Shown: positions 57,040 through 64,000 of the stretch, one piece after another
Numbering within the stretch: position 1 is the first letter of the stretch
How the letters are laid out: each line of letters starts with the position of its first letter
Origin: Massilia horti
Lineage (GTDB): Bacteria > Pseudomonadota > Gammaproteobacteria > Burkholderiales > Burkholderiaceae_D
DNA length: 64,000 bases
Direction of reading: 5' to 3'
Assembly: GCF_004614195.1 (NCBI RefSeq)
Contig: NZ_SPUM01000029.1
Span: 1-64,000 of the forward strand
The notes under the pieces: model-generated
What the model was told of the DNA's origin: nothing
What the model saw: only the letters and a program-made list of their open reading frames with translations
Databases searched by the model: none
Translations under genes and position numbers: made by a program

Positions 57040-59763
57040 TTAGAAGGTGTAGGTGCCGCGCACGTACCAGGTGCGTCCGGTCGGGTCGGCGTAGCGCGGG
57101 TCGTAGCCAGCCTGGAAAACAGTGGTCTGGTACGACAGCGGCGGCACGCGGTCAGCCAGGTTGCGCACGCCGAGGGTCAGGCCGAGGCCCTTGCGCTGCG
57201 CCCAGGCCACGTAGGTGTCTAAGGTGGTGTACGACGCCACGCGGTGATTCGGGTGGTCGAGTTTGGGCTGGTCCAGGTAGCCGCTCTTGTAGTGCGCCGA
57301 CAGGCCGGCCGACAGCAGGTCCTGGTTCCACACCAGGCTGGCGCTGCTCTGCCAGCGGAACACCGGGTTGTTGCCCGAATAGACGCCCACGTTCTTGTGC
57401 CACTCGTCGCCTTCCGAGTTCTGATAGTCGTACCGGTGCACGTAGGTGGAATTTGTCGCGAAGGTGTAGTTGCCCCACGCGGCGGAACGCAGGCGGTAGC
57501 TGGCGGACAGGTCGATGCCGTTGGTCTTGGTGCCGCCCAGGTTCTGGGTGCGCAGGTCGACGTAGCCGCAGGTGGCCGGGAGCGGACACTGCGAGCCGTC
57601 GGTCGACAGGTCGCCGCTGCTGTTGCGGTGGTACAGGCTGGCGTACTTGACCGGGTCGGCGAACACGTCGTCATCGCTCAGGCTGCCGATAGCTTGCTTG
57701 AGCTCGATCGCCCACAAGTCGATTGCCACGCTCAGGTTGTTCAGCGGTTCGAGCACCAGGCCCAGGGTCAGGTTCCTCGACGTTTCCGGTTTGAGGTTGA
57801 GATTGCCGCCCAGGAGGACCTGGAATTGCTGGCCGCAGTTGGCGCTGGACGGCTTGCCCGGCTTGGGATCCCCGTTGGGGCAGTTGACCGGGTCATCATG
57901 CTCGGACGAGTTGGTGTAGGCCTGCGCGGCGTTGATTTCGTACAGTGAAGGTGCGCGAAAGCCCGTCGAGTAGGAGCCGCGCAGCATCACGCGGCTGTTG
58001 GGCTGGAAGCGGAAGCCGACTTTGGGGTTGGTGCTGCTGCCGAAATCGCTGTACTTGTCATAGCGCACCGCGGCGGTGATATCGAGCGTGGGGAGCAGCG
58101 GGACGTTCAGCTCGGTGTAGGCCGCGTACACGTGGCGCGAACCCTCGTTGTGGGTGTCGGGGTCGATGCCGGTACTGGCCACGACCTTGGCGGCGTACTC
58201 GGTGTTGGCGCTACTTACGAAACTTTCGTGGCTGGCCTGGGCGCCGATGGCGATGGCGGCCGGCTTGCCGGCGCCGAGCCAGTCGGACAGTTCGCGGCTG
58301 GCGTGGGCGTCGATGCCGGTGACCGTGCCCTTGGCGTTCTGTATGTTGCCGTCAAGCGCGGCGGCGTTGATCAGGGCGGTGCCGGCGGCATCCTGCGGCC
58401 CGAACGGGTTGATGATGCCATTGAGCACGCCGGCGGTGATCATGCGGCCGTCGCTGTAGCCCTTGAGGTTCTCGCGCACCTTGTTCTCGTTCCAGGTGGC
58501 GGCCGCCTCGTAGTCCCAGTCGGCCAGCCTGCCATCGAACATGGCGACCAGGCGCTGCTGGGTGTTGGTATTGTCGTCCGAGCGCGGGCCGTTCGGCAGG
58601 TCGCGCCATTTCAGGTTGATGAAGCCGGGCTTGACGCCGGCCGGCGTGTTGTCCTTGGTATAGTTCGGGTCGAGCTTGATGGTCGGTGTGATTGCGCCCG
58701 GATTGCCCGGATAGTAGGGGTTGAGCGAGCCGTCCTCGCGCAGGCGGTTCTGGTACAGGCCGCCGTACGGCACGGGCGCGATCTGGCTGCGCACGGAGCT
58801 GCGGCTGTTCAGGTATTCGAGGTTGAACCGATGGTCTTCGCCCAGCTTGATGGTGCCCTTGAACAGGAGCGTGTCGCGCTCGGTGCGCGGGATGTAATCG
58901 ACGAAGCTGGAAGTCGTCATCTGGCACGAGGTTCCCTTGTCGGCCGGGACCAGGTTGGGTTCACTGGAACAGCTTGGCCCGGTCGGGTTGGTGCTGTCGC
59001 CACCCTGGAAATAGTTAGCCGGGCTGGTGGTGGGCGACAGCCCGCCCGCGTAGCGCTTGTTGAACGGCCGCTCGGTGCCGCCGATCGCCTGCTGGTCCTG
59101 GTGGTCGTACAGGGCGAACAGGTTGAAGCGGTCCTTGTCCAGGTCGCCAAAGCCGAAACCGATGTTGCCGTTGAACGACTTGCCGCCGGAATCCTTCGGC
59201 TGGTCCTTGCCCACGGTGATCACGCCGCCCTGGAAATCCTTGCGGGTGATGAAGTTGATGACGCCGCCGACCGCGTCCGAACCGTACAGCGACGAGGCGC
59301 CGTCCCGCAGCACCTCGACCTTCAGGAGTGCGGCGAACGGGATCATGTTCAGGTCGGGCGCCGAGCTGTCGAAGGCGTTGTTGGCCAGGCGGCGGCCATT
59401 GAGCAGCACCAGGGTCTTGTTGGCGCCGATGCCGCGCAGGTCGGCGAACGCGGCGCCGCCAGTGCTGGCCCCCACCACCTGGCTGGTGCTCTGCTGGGCC
59501 TGCGATACGGAGAGCATGTTCAGCACCTGTTCGACCGTCGTCACCCCTTGCTTTTTGAGGTCGTCCACCTTGATCACGGTGATCGGGACCGAGGTCTCGG
59601 CATCGATCCGCTTGATCGCCGAGCCGGTGATCTCGACCCGGGCCATGGGTTGCTGGCCGGCTTGCTGCGCGAGGGCGATTCCCGCCATGCCAACACCGGC
59701 GAGAACTGCGCCGCCGGAAAACATCAGGCGCAGTGCGCGCGCCAGAACTTTCTCATTCAACAT
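57040..59763 (-). CDS. TonB-dependent receptor
   Basis: A 907-residue outer-membrane receptor. The signal region (LMFSGGAVLAGVGMAGIALA) is followed by a TonB-box/plug area (RVEITGSAIKRIDAETSVPI; VEQVLNMLSVSQ; ADLRGIGANKTLVLLNGRRL). A long 22-strand barrel ends in the outer-membrane signature (GRTWYVRGTYTF) with a terminal phenylalanine. It imports a large substrate using TonB energy; the ligand is unknown, but the plug resembles the IDAET-type receptors common for peptides or glycans. The ATG at 59763 has GGGAG before it; the longer frame is not signal-like. Confidence 0.93.
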   Translation of the reverse strand: MLNEKVLARALRLMFSGGAVLAGVGMAGIALAQQAGQQPMARVEITGSAIKRIDAETSVPITVIKVDDLKKQGVTTVEQVLNMLSVSQAQQSTSQVVGASTGGAAFADLRGIGANKTLVLLNGRRLANNAFDSSAPDLNMIPFAALLKVEVLRDGASSLYGSDAVGGVINFITRKDFQGGVITVGKDQPKDSGGKSFNGNIGFGFGDLDKDRFNLFALYDHQDQQAIGGTERPFNKRYAGGLSPTTSPANYFQGGDSTNPTGPSCSSEPNLVPADKGTSCQMTTSSFVDYIPRTERDTLLFKGTIKLGEDHRFNLEYLNSRSSVRSQIAPVPYGGLYQNRLREDGSLNPYYPGNPGAITPTIKLDPNYTKDNTPAGVKPGFINLKWRDLPNGPRSDDNTNTQQRLVAMFDGRLADWDYEAAATWNENKVRENLKGYSDGRMITAGVLNGIINPFGPQDAAGTALINAAALDGNIQNAKGTVTGIDAHASRELSDWLGAGKPAAIAIGAQASHESFVSSANTEYAAKVVASTGIDPDTHNEGSRHVYAAYTELNVPLLPTLDITAAVRYDKYSDFGSSTNPKVGFRFQPNSRVMLRGSYSTGFRAPSLYEINAAQAYTNSSEHDDPVNCPNGDPKPGKPSSANCGQQFQVLLGGNLNLKPETSRNLTLGLVLEPLNNLSVAIDLWAIELKQAIGSLSDDDVFADPVKYASLYHRNSSGDLSTDGSQCPLPATCGYVDLRTQNLGGTKTNGIDLSASYRLRSAAWGNYTFATNSTYVHRYDYQNSEGDEWHKNVGVYSGNNPVFRWQSSASLVWNQDLLSAGLSAHYKSGYLDQPKLDHPNHRVASYTTLDTYVAWAQRKGLGLTLGVRNLADRVPPLSYQTTVFQAGYDPRYADPTGRTWYVRGTYTF

Positions 59764-59968
59764 TGCATCTCCCAAAGGAACGAATTTTGTTATTGCCATT
59801 ACGCAAAATGCGAGAGAGATATTCGGCAAAATCTCGCGCGTCGCGAATATATGAACATTAACAGGCGGGGTTTGGCAAATGGTTAAGAGGTGCCGGTGTG
59901 GCAAGAACAACAAGTTCGCCAAGAGCCGGTAGCGGCCTCGACGAAAGGGAGGGAGCGGACGCGCGGCG

Positions 59969-60820
59969 TCAGTCGGAGGAGGCGTTGGCGGCGCTGGCGC
60001 CGGCGGCCAGCACGATCAGCGCGATGGCCAGCCATTGCAGGCCGGCGAGGCGTTCGCCCAGCACCAGGAAACCGGCCAGCGCGCCGATTGCCGGCGCGCT
60101 GCTCACCAGGATGCCGAACACCCGGCGCGGCAGCCGCGCCAGCGCCATCATTTCGAGGGAATAGGGCAGGGCGCTGGAGAGCACGGCCACCGCCAGCCCG
60201 CCAAGCAGTGCGGCTGGCGAGAGCAGCGCGGCGCCGGCGCTGGCGGCGCCGACCGGTACGGTGAACATGGCCGCGGCCAGCATGCCCCAGGCGACCGCCG
60301 GACCGCCGGCCAGTGTGGAGGCGCGCTTGCCGAATACGATGTACATGGCCCAGCAGAAGGCGGCGCCCACTGCCCACGCGACGCCGCGCGGGTCGAGCGG
60401 GGCGCTGCTTGAAATGGGCAGCAGCAGCGCCAGTCCCGCAATCGCGCACCCGGCCCAGAGGAAGTCGCGCGCGCGGCGCGAGGCCAGCAGCACCACCGCG
60501 ATCGGGCCGGTGACTTCGATCGCCACCGCCACCCCGATCGGGATCAGGGCGAACGCGCGGTAGATCAGCAGGTTCATGCAGCCCAACATCAGCCCGTAGA
60601 TGACCAGGTTGAGCGCGTCGCTCCTCGTGAGCCGCGTGCGCCACGGGCGATAGGCCGCGAACAGGATGCCGGCCGACAGGCCGACGCGCAGCGCGGTCAC
60701 GCCTTCGCTGCCCACCAGCGGGAACAGGTGCTTGGCAAAAGCGGCGCCGATGTTCTGCGCGATCAGGCCGGCGGCAACGGCCAGCGCCGGCAGCAGGGAG
60801 TTGTTCTGCGCGGCGCTCAA
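59969..60820 (-). CDS. EamA family exporter (RhtA-like)
   Basis: A 283-residue membrane protein with ten predicted helices in two EamA halves. Segments such as GSEGVTALRVGLSAGILF, IGVAVAIEVTGPIAVVLL and SSALPYSLEMMALARLP match the RhtA threonine/homoserine exporter group. It probably exports amino acids or related metabolites. It starts four bases after the FAD dehydrogenase gene upstream (stop at 60825), so they are cotranscribed. Confidence 0.88.
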   Translation of the reverse strand: MSAAQNNSLLPALAVAAGLIAQNIGAAFAKHLFPLVGSEGVTALRVGLSAGILFAAYRPWRTRLTRSDALNLVIYGLMLGCMNLLIYRAFALIPIGVAVAIEVTGPIAVVLLASRRARDFLWAGCAIAGLALLLPISSSAPLDPRGVAWAVGAAFCWAMYIVFGKRASTLAGGPAVAWGMLAAAMFTVPVGAASAGAALLSPAALLGGLAVAVLSSALPYSLEMMALARLPRRVFGILVSSAPAIGALAGFLVLGERLAGLQWLAIALIVLAAGASAANASSD

Positions 60821-60824
60821 GATG

Positions 60825-62450
60825 TCAGGTGCCCGCCATCATCGACAGGCCGACCGCTTCCGCAACCTTGATGCCGTCCACCGCCGCCGACAGGATGCCG
60901 CCGGCATATCCGGCGCCTTCGCCGGCCGGGAACAGGCCGCGGGTGTTCAGGCTCTGCAGGTCGTCGTCGTTGCGCTTGATGCGGATCGGCGACGAGGTGC
61001 GGGTCTCGACCCCGGTCAGCACCGCGTCTTCCTTGTAGTAGCCCTTGATCTGCTTGTCGAATGCGACGAAGGCTTCGCGCAGGGCGCTGATCGCGTAATC
61101 GGGCAGCGCGCTGGACAGGTCGGTCAGGTGCACCGCCGGCTTGAACGAGGGCACCACCGCGCCGAACCGGGTGGAGGGCACGCCTTTGACGAAGTCGCCC
61201 ATCAGCTGCCCCGGCGCGTCGTAGTTGCCGCCGCCCAGCACGAAGGCGCGCGATTCCAGTTCGCGCTGGAAGGCGATGCCCGCCAGCGGATGACCCGGAT
61301 AATCGGCGGGGGTGATGCCGACCACGATGGCGCTGTTGGCGTTGCGCTCGGCGCGCGAGTACTGGCTCATGCCGTTGGTGACCACGCGCCCTTCCTCGGA
61401 CGAGGCGGCGACCACGGTGCCGCCCGGGCACATGCAGAAGCTGTAGACCGAACGGCCGTTGGAGGCGTGGTGCACGATCTTGTAGTCGGCCGCGCCCAGG
61501 ATCTCGTTGCCCGCGTTCGCACCGAAGCGGCACACGTCGATCAGCGACTGCGGGTGCTCGACCCTAAAGCCGATCGAGAACGGCTTGGCCTCGATATAGA
61601 CGCCGCGGTCGTACAGCATCTGGAAGGTGTCGCGCGCGCTGTGGCCGATCGCCGCCACCAGGTGGCGCGTGCGCAGCTCTTCGCCGGTGTCGAGGATCAC
61701 GCCGCGCAGCTGGCGGCTGCCGGCTTTCTCCTCGATCACCAGGTCGGTGACCCGGGTCGTGAAGCGGATCTCGCCGCCCAGGTCGATGATGTTCTGGCGC
61801 ATCTGCTCGACCATCTTGACCAGCCGGAAGGTGCCGATGTGCGGCTTGCTGACATACAGGATGTCCTCCGGCGCGCCGGCCTTGACGAACTCGGTGAGCA
61901 CCTTGCGCCCGTAGTGCCTGGGGTCCTTGATCCCGCTGTGCAGCTTGCCGTCGGAAAAGGTGCCGGCGCCGCCTTCGCCGAACTGCACGTTCGACTCGGG
62001 ATTGAGCTTGCGCTTGCGCCAGAAGCCGAAGGTGTCGACCGTGCGCTCGCGCACCATCTTGCCGCGCTCGAGCACGATCGGGCGCAGGCCCATCTGCGCC
62101 AGGATCAGCGCCGCGAACAGCCCGCACGGGCCCATGCCGATCACGACCGGGCGTTCGACATCATCGCGCACGCGGCTGGCATCGGTCACGAACTTGTAGC
62201 TGGTGTCGGGCGATGGCAAGACGTGGGGGTCGCCCTGCTTGTGCGCGAGCACTGCCGTTTCGTTCTTCACCTGAACGTCGAGCGCATAGATCAGGACGAT
62301 CGCGCTCTTCCTGCGCGCATCGTAGGCGCGCTTGAAGATCGTGAAGTCGACCAACTCATCCGGCGCGATGCCGAGGCGCTCGCAAATGGCTTGCGGCAGT
62401 GCCGTTTCGTCGTGGTCGAGTGGCAGTTTTAATTCGTTAATTCGAAGCAT
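60825..62450 (-). CDS. FAD-dependent dehydrogenase (NAD(P)/FAD oxidoreductase)
   Basis: A 541-residue flavoprotein of the large uncharacterised FAD-dependent dehydrogenase group. An N-terminal lead (MLRINELKLPLDHDETAL) precedes the FAD motif VIGMGPCGLFAALILAQMG near residue 145. Other marks are a FGEGGAGTFSDGKL loop and a C-terminal FPAGEGAGYAGGILSAA flavin segment. Substrate unknown. ATG at 62450 matches the family start; the frame upstream is not conserved. It is in one unit with the EamA exporter. Confidence 0.9.
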   Translation of the reverse strand: MLRINELKLPLDHDETALPQAICERLGIAPDELVDFTIFKRAYDARRKSAIVLIYALDVQVKNETAVLAHKQGDPHVLPSPDTSYKFVTDASRVRDDVERPVVIGMGPCGLFAALILAQMGLRPIVLERGKMVRERTVDTFGFWRKRKLNPESNVQFGEGGAGTFSDGKLHSGIKDPRHYGRKVLTEFVKAGAPEDILYVSKPHIGTFRLVKMVEQMRQNIIDLGGEIRFTTRVTDLVIEEKAGSRQLRGVILDTGEELRTRHLVAAIGHSARDTFQMLYDRGVYIEAKPFSIGFRVEHPQSLIDVCRFGANAGNEILGAADYKIVHHASNGRSVYSFCMCPGGTVVAASSEEGRVVTNGMSQYSRAERNANSAIVVGITPADYPGHPLAGIAFQRELESRAFVLGGGNYDAPGQLMGDFVKGVPSTRFGAVVPSFKPAVHLTDLSSALPDYAISALREAFVAFDKQIKGYYKEDAVLTGVETRTSSPIRIKRNDDDLQSLNTRGLFPAGEGAGYAGGILSAAVDGIKVAEAVGLSMMAGT

Positions 62451-63103
62451 GGCAACAATCGGGGCAGGCGGGGGCGCGCGGCGGGCAAACCCGTATTGTA
62501 ACCGTTCAATGCCCAGGCCGGCACAGGCGCGAAGAACGCGCGGCCGCCTCATTACGCCGGCGCGGTGCGTGCCGTTGTGCCCTTATCAGTCAATTGCAAA
62601 TCCGTGAGGTCCGCTTCCGTTCTGCGCTCGGCACGGCACAGGTCCGTCCAACCAGGACAGGCATTCTCCGCAGGTTCCGTCGCAAGTAAATTCGCGGCAA
62701 TGCATTAAAACCTGATTTGTTAATTTTACGGTAACTTCGTCAACTTTGCGCTCTCCACGTATGCATATCACTCTTCTGTTCCTATCTTGCACACAACCGC
62801 TCGCAAATTGTGCTGCATCGCATCAAATTCATGCGTGCTACATACCCAAAATCGATAGTGTTGTTTGTGTGTTGTTAATATGCATAACAGGAATAATGCA
62901 ACGTTGACATTGACGGAATACATATGTTTCCATGTGTCGGTTCATATTCTTTGATTAATCTCAAAGAGAAATGAATGTTCTGTCTTTTGGATAGATGAGA
63001 GAAGGACTGTGGGACGTATAGCAGTGCAGGTGATTCAAAATAATGCGTAACCCTACCTTGGTCGATATTCATATTCGCCCAGGTTTATAAACTAGGAAAT
63101 CAC
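62451..63103. other. 653-base, AT-rich upstream region
   Basis: No well-supported gene. The right half (62,700-63,100) is markedly AT-rich and must contain the promoter and leader of the receptor gene at 63104, with AGGAAA before its ATG. A 39-codon cysteine-rich frame at 62586-62705 on the minus strand is listed separately with low confidence. No repeat of families A or B occurs here. Confidence 0.6.
62586..62705 (-). CDS. Possible cysteine-rich small protein (39 aa)
   Basis: A 39-codon frame starting MHCREFTCDGTCGECLSW, with cysteines at residues 3, 8, 12, 15 and 25 that could bind a metal. The ribosome site is weak, and the open frame extends further upstream without clear start. No family is recognised; it may be chance. 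Confidence 0.25.
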   Translation of the reverse strand: MHCREFTCDGTCGECLSWLDGPVPCRAQNGSGPHGFAID

Positions 63104-64000
63104 ATGTTAAGAAAAACTGTTGTTCATACGCTGAAACCAAAGTCAACGGTGGCCGTGCTGCGCAAGTCCGCCGTATCGTTGGCAGTTGGCATGTGCTTCA
63201 TCGGCGCTGCATTGGCTGCTGAATCCGGCGGCTTGCGTATTTCGATTCTCGGCGCTTCAGGCAAGCCGGTCGCCGGTGCGACGGTGAAGGTCAGTTCGCC
63301 AAGCAGCCTGGTGACCAAGACCGCTGTGACCGAGGCAGACGGCACCGTCCGTATTGCAGGCCTGGACCCCGCAACCGACTATAAGGTGGAAGTGGTCGCG
63401 CCCGGCTACACCAACTTCAAGGCCAGCGATGTGGCCGTCATCAGTGGCCAGAACCCCAGTTTGAGCTACACGTTGGGCTCAGGCGACGTGCAGCAAGTGG
63501 TCGTCACCGGCTCGCGCCTGGCGCAGGTGGACACCACCTCCGCGACCGTCGGCACCATTCTGAACCTGGCCGTGGTGGAGTCGCTCCCGACCACCCGTAG
63601 CTACCAGGGCTACCTCCAGCTCGTTCCTGGCACGAAGCCTTCCGCAGGCGGCAACCCGTCCTCCAAGTCCGGCGTTAACTACGCGGACATCGGCGGCGCC
63701 ACCGGTACGTCCTCGGACAACGTGTACATCCTCGACGGGGTCGACGTCACCGATCCGCTGACCGGTACCTTTGGTTCGAACATCAACTCCGAGATCATCC
63801 AGGAACAACAGATCCTGACCGGCGGCATCCCGGCCGAGTACGCCGGCGGCGCGGGCCTGGTCTCCAAGGTCGTCACCAAATCGGGTGGTAACGAGTACCA
63901 CGGCTCTGTCAACTACTACTTGCAGAACGACCGGCTCGTTTCCAAAAACAAGCACAACACAGCGTCCGGCTTCTCGACCTACGATACGGCTTTCACGCTC
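63104..64000 (+). CDS. Oar-like TonB-dependent receptor, partial (cut by window end)
   Basis: The first 299 residues of a large outer-membrane receptor; no stop is reached. An extended signal region (LRKSAVSLAVGMCFIGAALA) is followed by a carboxypeptidase-regulatory-like (CarboxypepD_reg) domain of about residues 45-125 (GLRISILGASGKPVAGATVK). The plug follows (DVQQVVVTGSRLAQVDTT; DNVYILDGVDVTDPLTG; VVTKSGGNEYHGSVNYY). This is the Oar/TonB-dependent layout, often linked to export of a partner protease or glycan uptake. Confidence 0.92.
   Translation, partial: MLRKTVVHTLKPKSTVAVLRKSAVSLAVGMCFIGAALAAESGGLRISILGASGKPVAGATVKVSSPSSLVTKTAVTEADGTVRIAGLDPATDYKVEVVAPGYTNFKASDVAVISGQNPSLSYTLGSGDVQQVVVTGSRLAQVDTTSATVGTILNLAVVESLPTTRSYQGYLQLVPGTKPSAGGNPSSKSGVNYADIGGATGTSSDNVYILDGVDVTDPLTGTFGSNINSEIIQEQQILTGGIPAEYAGGAGLVSKVVTKSGGNEYHGSVNYYLQNDRLVSKNKHNTASGFSTYDTAFTL

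Overview
The window reads as chromosomal DNA from a GC-rich (about 65%) betaproteobacterium of the Oxalobacteraceae type (Massilia, Duganella or Janthinobacterium relatives). The basis is the gene content: ispB/rplU-rpmA-obg-proB, rsxB-nth, intracellular PHA depolymerase, glnA-ntrB-ntrC and large TonB-dependent receptors. A family of nested palindromic intergenic repeats (core GTGCGCACCTGTGCGCAC) also recurs about ten times. The genus is an inference; no 16S rRNA gene is present.

Left part (1-14.1 kb): a complete reductive pyrimidine degradation locus. RutR-like and MocR-type regulators face away from a transaminase, methylmalonate/malonate semialdehyde dehydrogenase, PreT, PreA, an NCS1 transporter, dihydropyrimidinase and an N-carbamoyl-beta-alanine amidohydrolase. 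Together these would import uracil or thymine and convert it through dihydropyrimidine, N-carbamoyl-beta-amino acid and beta-amino acid to acyl-CoA. Palindromic repeats sit in nearly every larger gap. A LysR regulator and a secreted S9 peptidase follow.

16.7-21.8 kb is a looser, lower-GC stretch: a polytopic membrane protein with an OmpA-like C-terminus, a 5'-truncated LacI regulator, a two-gene operon ending in a 30-residue membrane peptide, an SDR oxidoreductase, an acyltransferase-3 protein and tRNA-Pro(CGG). 21.8-45.5 kb is mainly housekeeping: ispB, rplU-rpmA-obg, proB, nth-rsxB, phaZ, ferredoxin and its reductase, and an M4-like protease with an emfourin-like inhibitor. A tightly coupled envelope gene run (beta-propeller, deacetylase, sterol desaturase-like, EI24), a bifunctional PBP and a membrane-anchored TAXI protein follow.

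45.6-47.5 kb is the most interesting accessory region. An orphan Hcp (type VI secretion) gene is followed by a small Cys/His protein that looks like an effector, then by a polytopic membrane protein made of three repeated units (candidate immunity). Beyond that lies the C-terminal remnant of a second effector copy fused in frame to another two-helix membrane protein, and a translationally coupled 23-residue peptide. I propose this as an Hcp-delivered effector/immunity module that has undergone duplication and decay.

47.9-64 kb: a CocE/NonD hydrolase, a rhodanese, the nitrogen-control block glnA-DUF4124-ntrB-ntrC with a clear sigma-54 promoter and three phased NtrC-like sites, and corA whose 3' tail has been duplicated together with palindromic repeats. 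Two TonB-dependent receptors follow (the second cut by the window end), with an EamA exporter and a FAD-dependent dehydrogenase between them.
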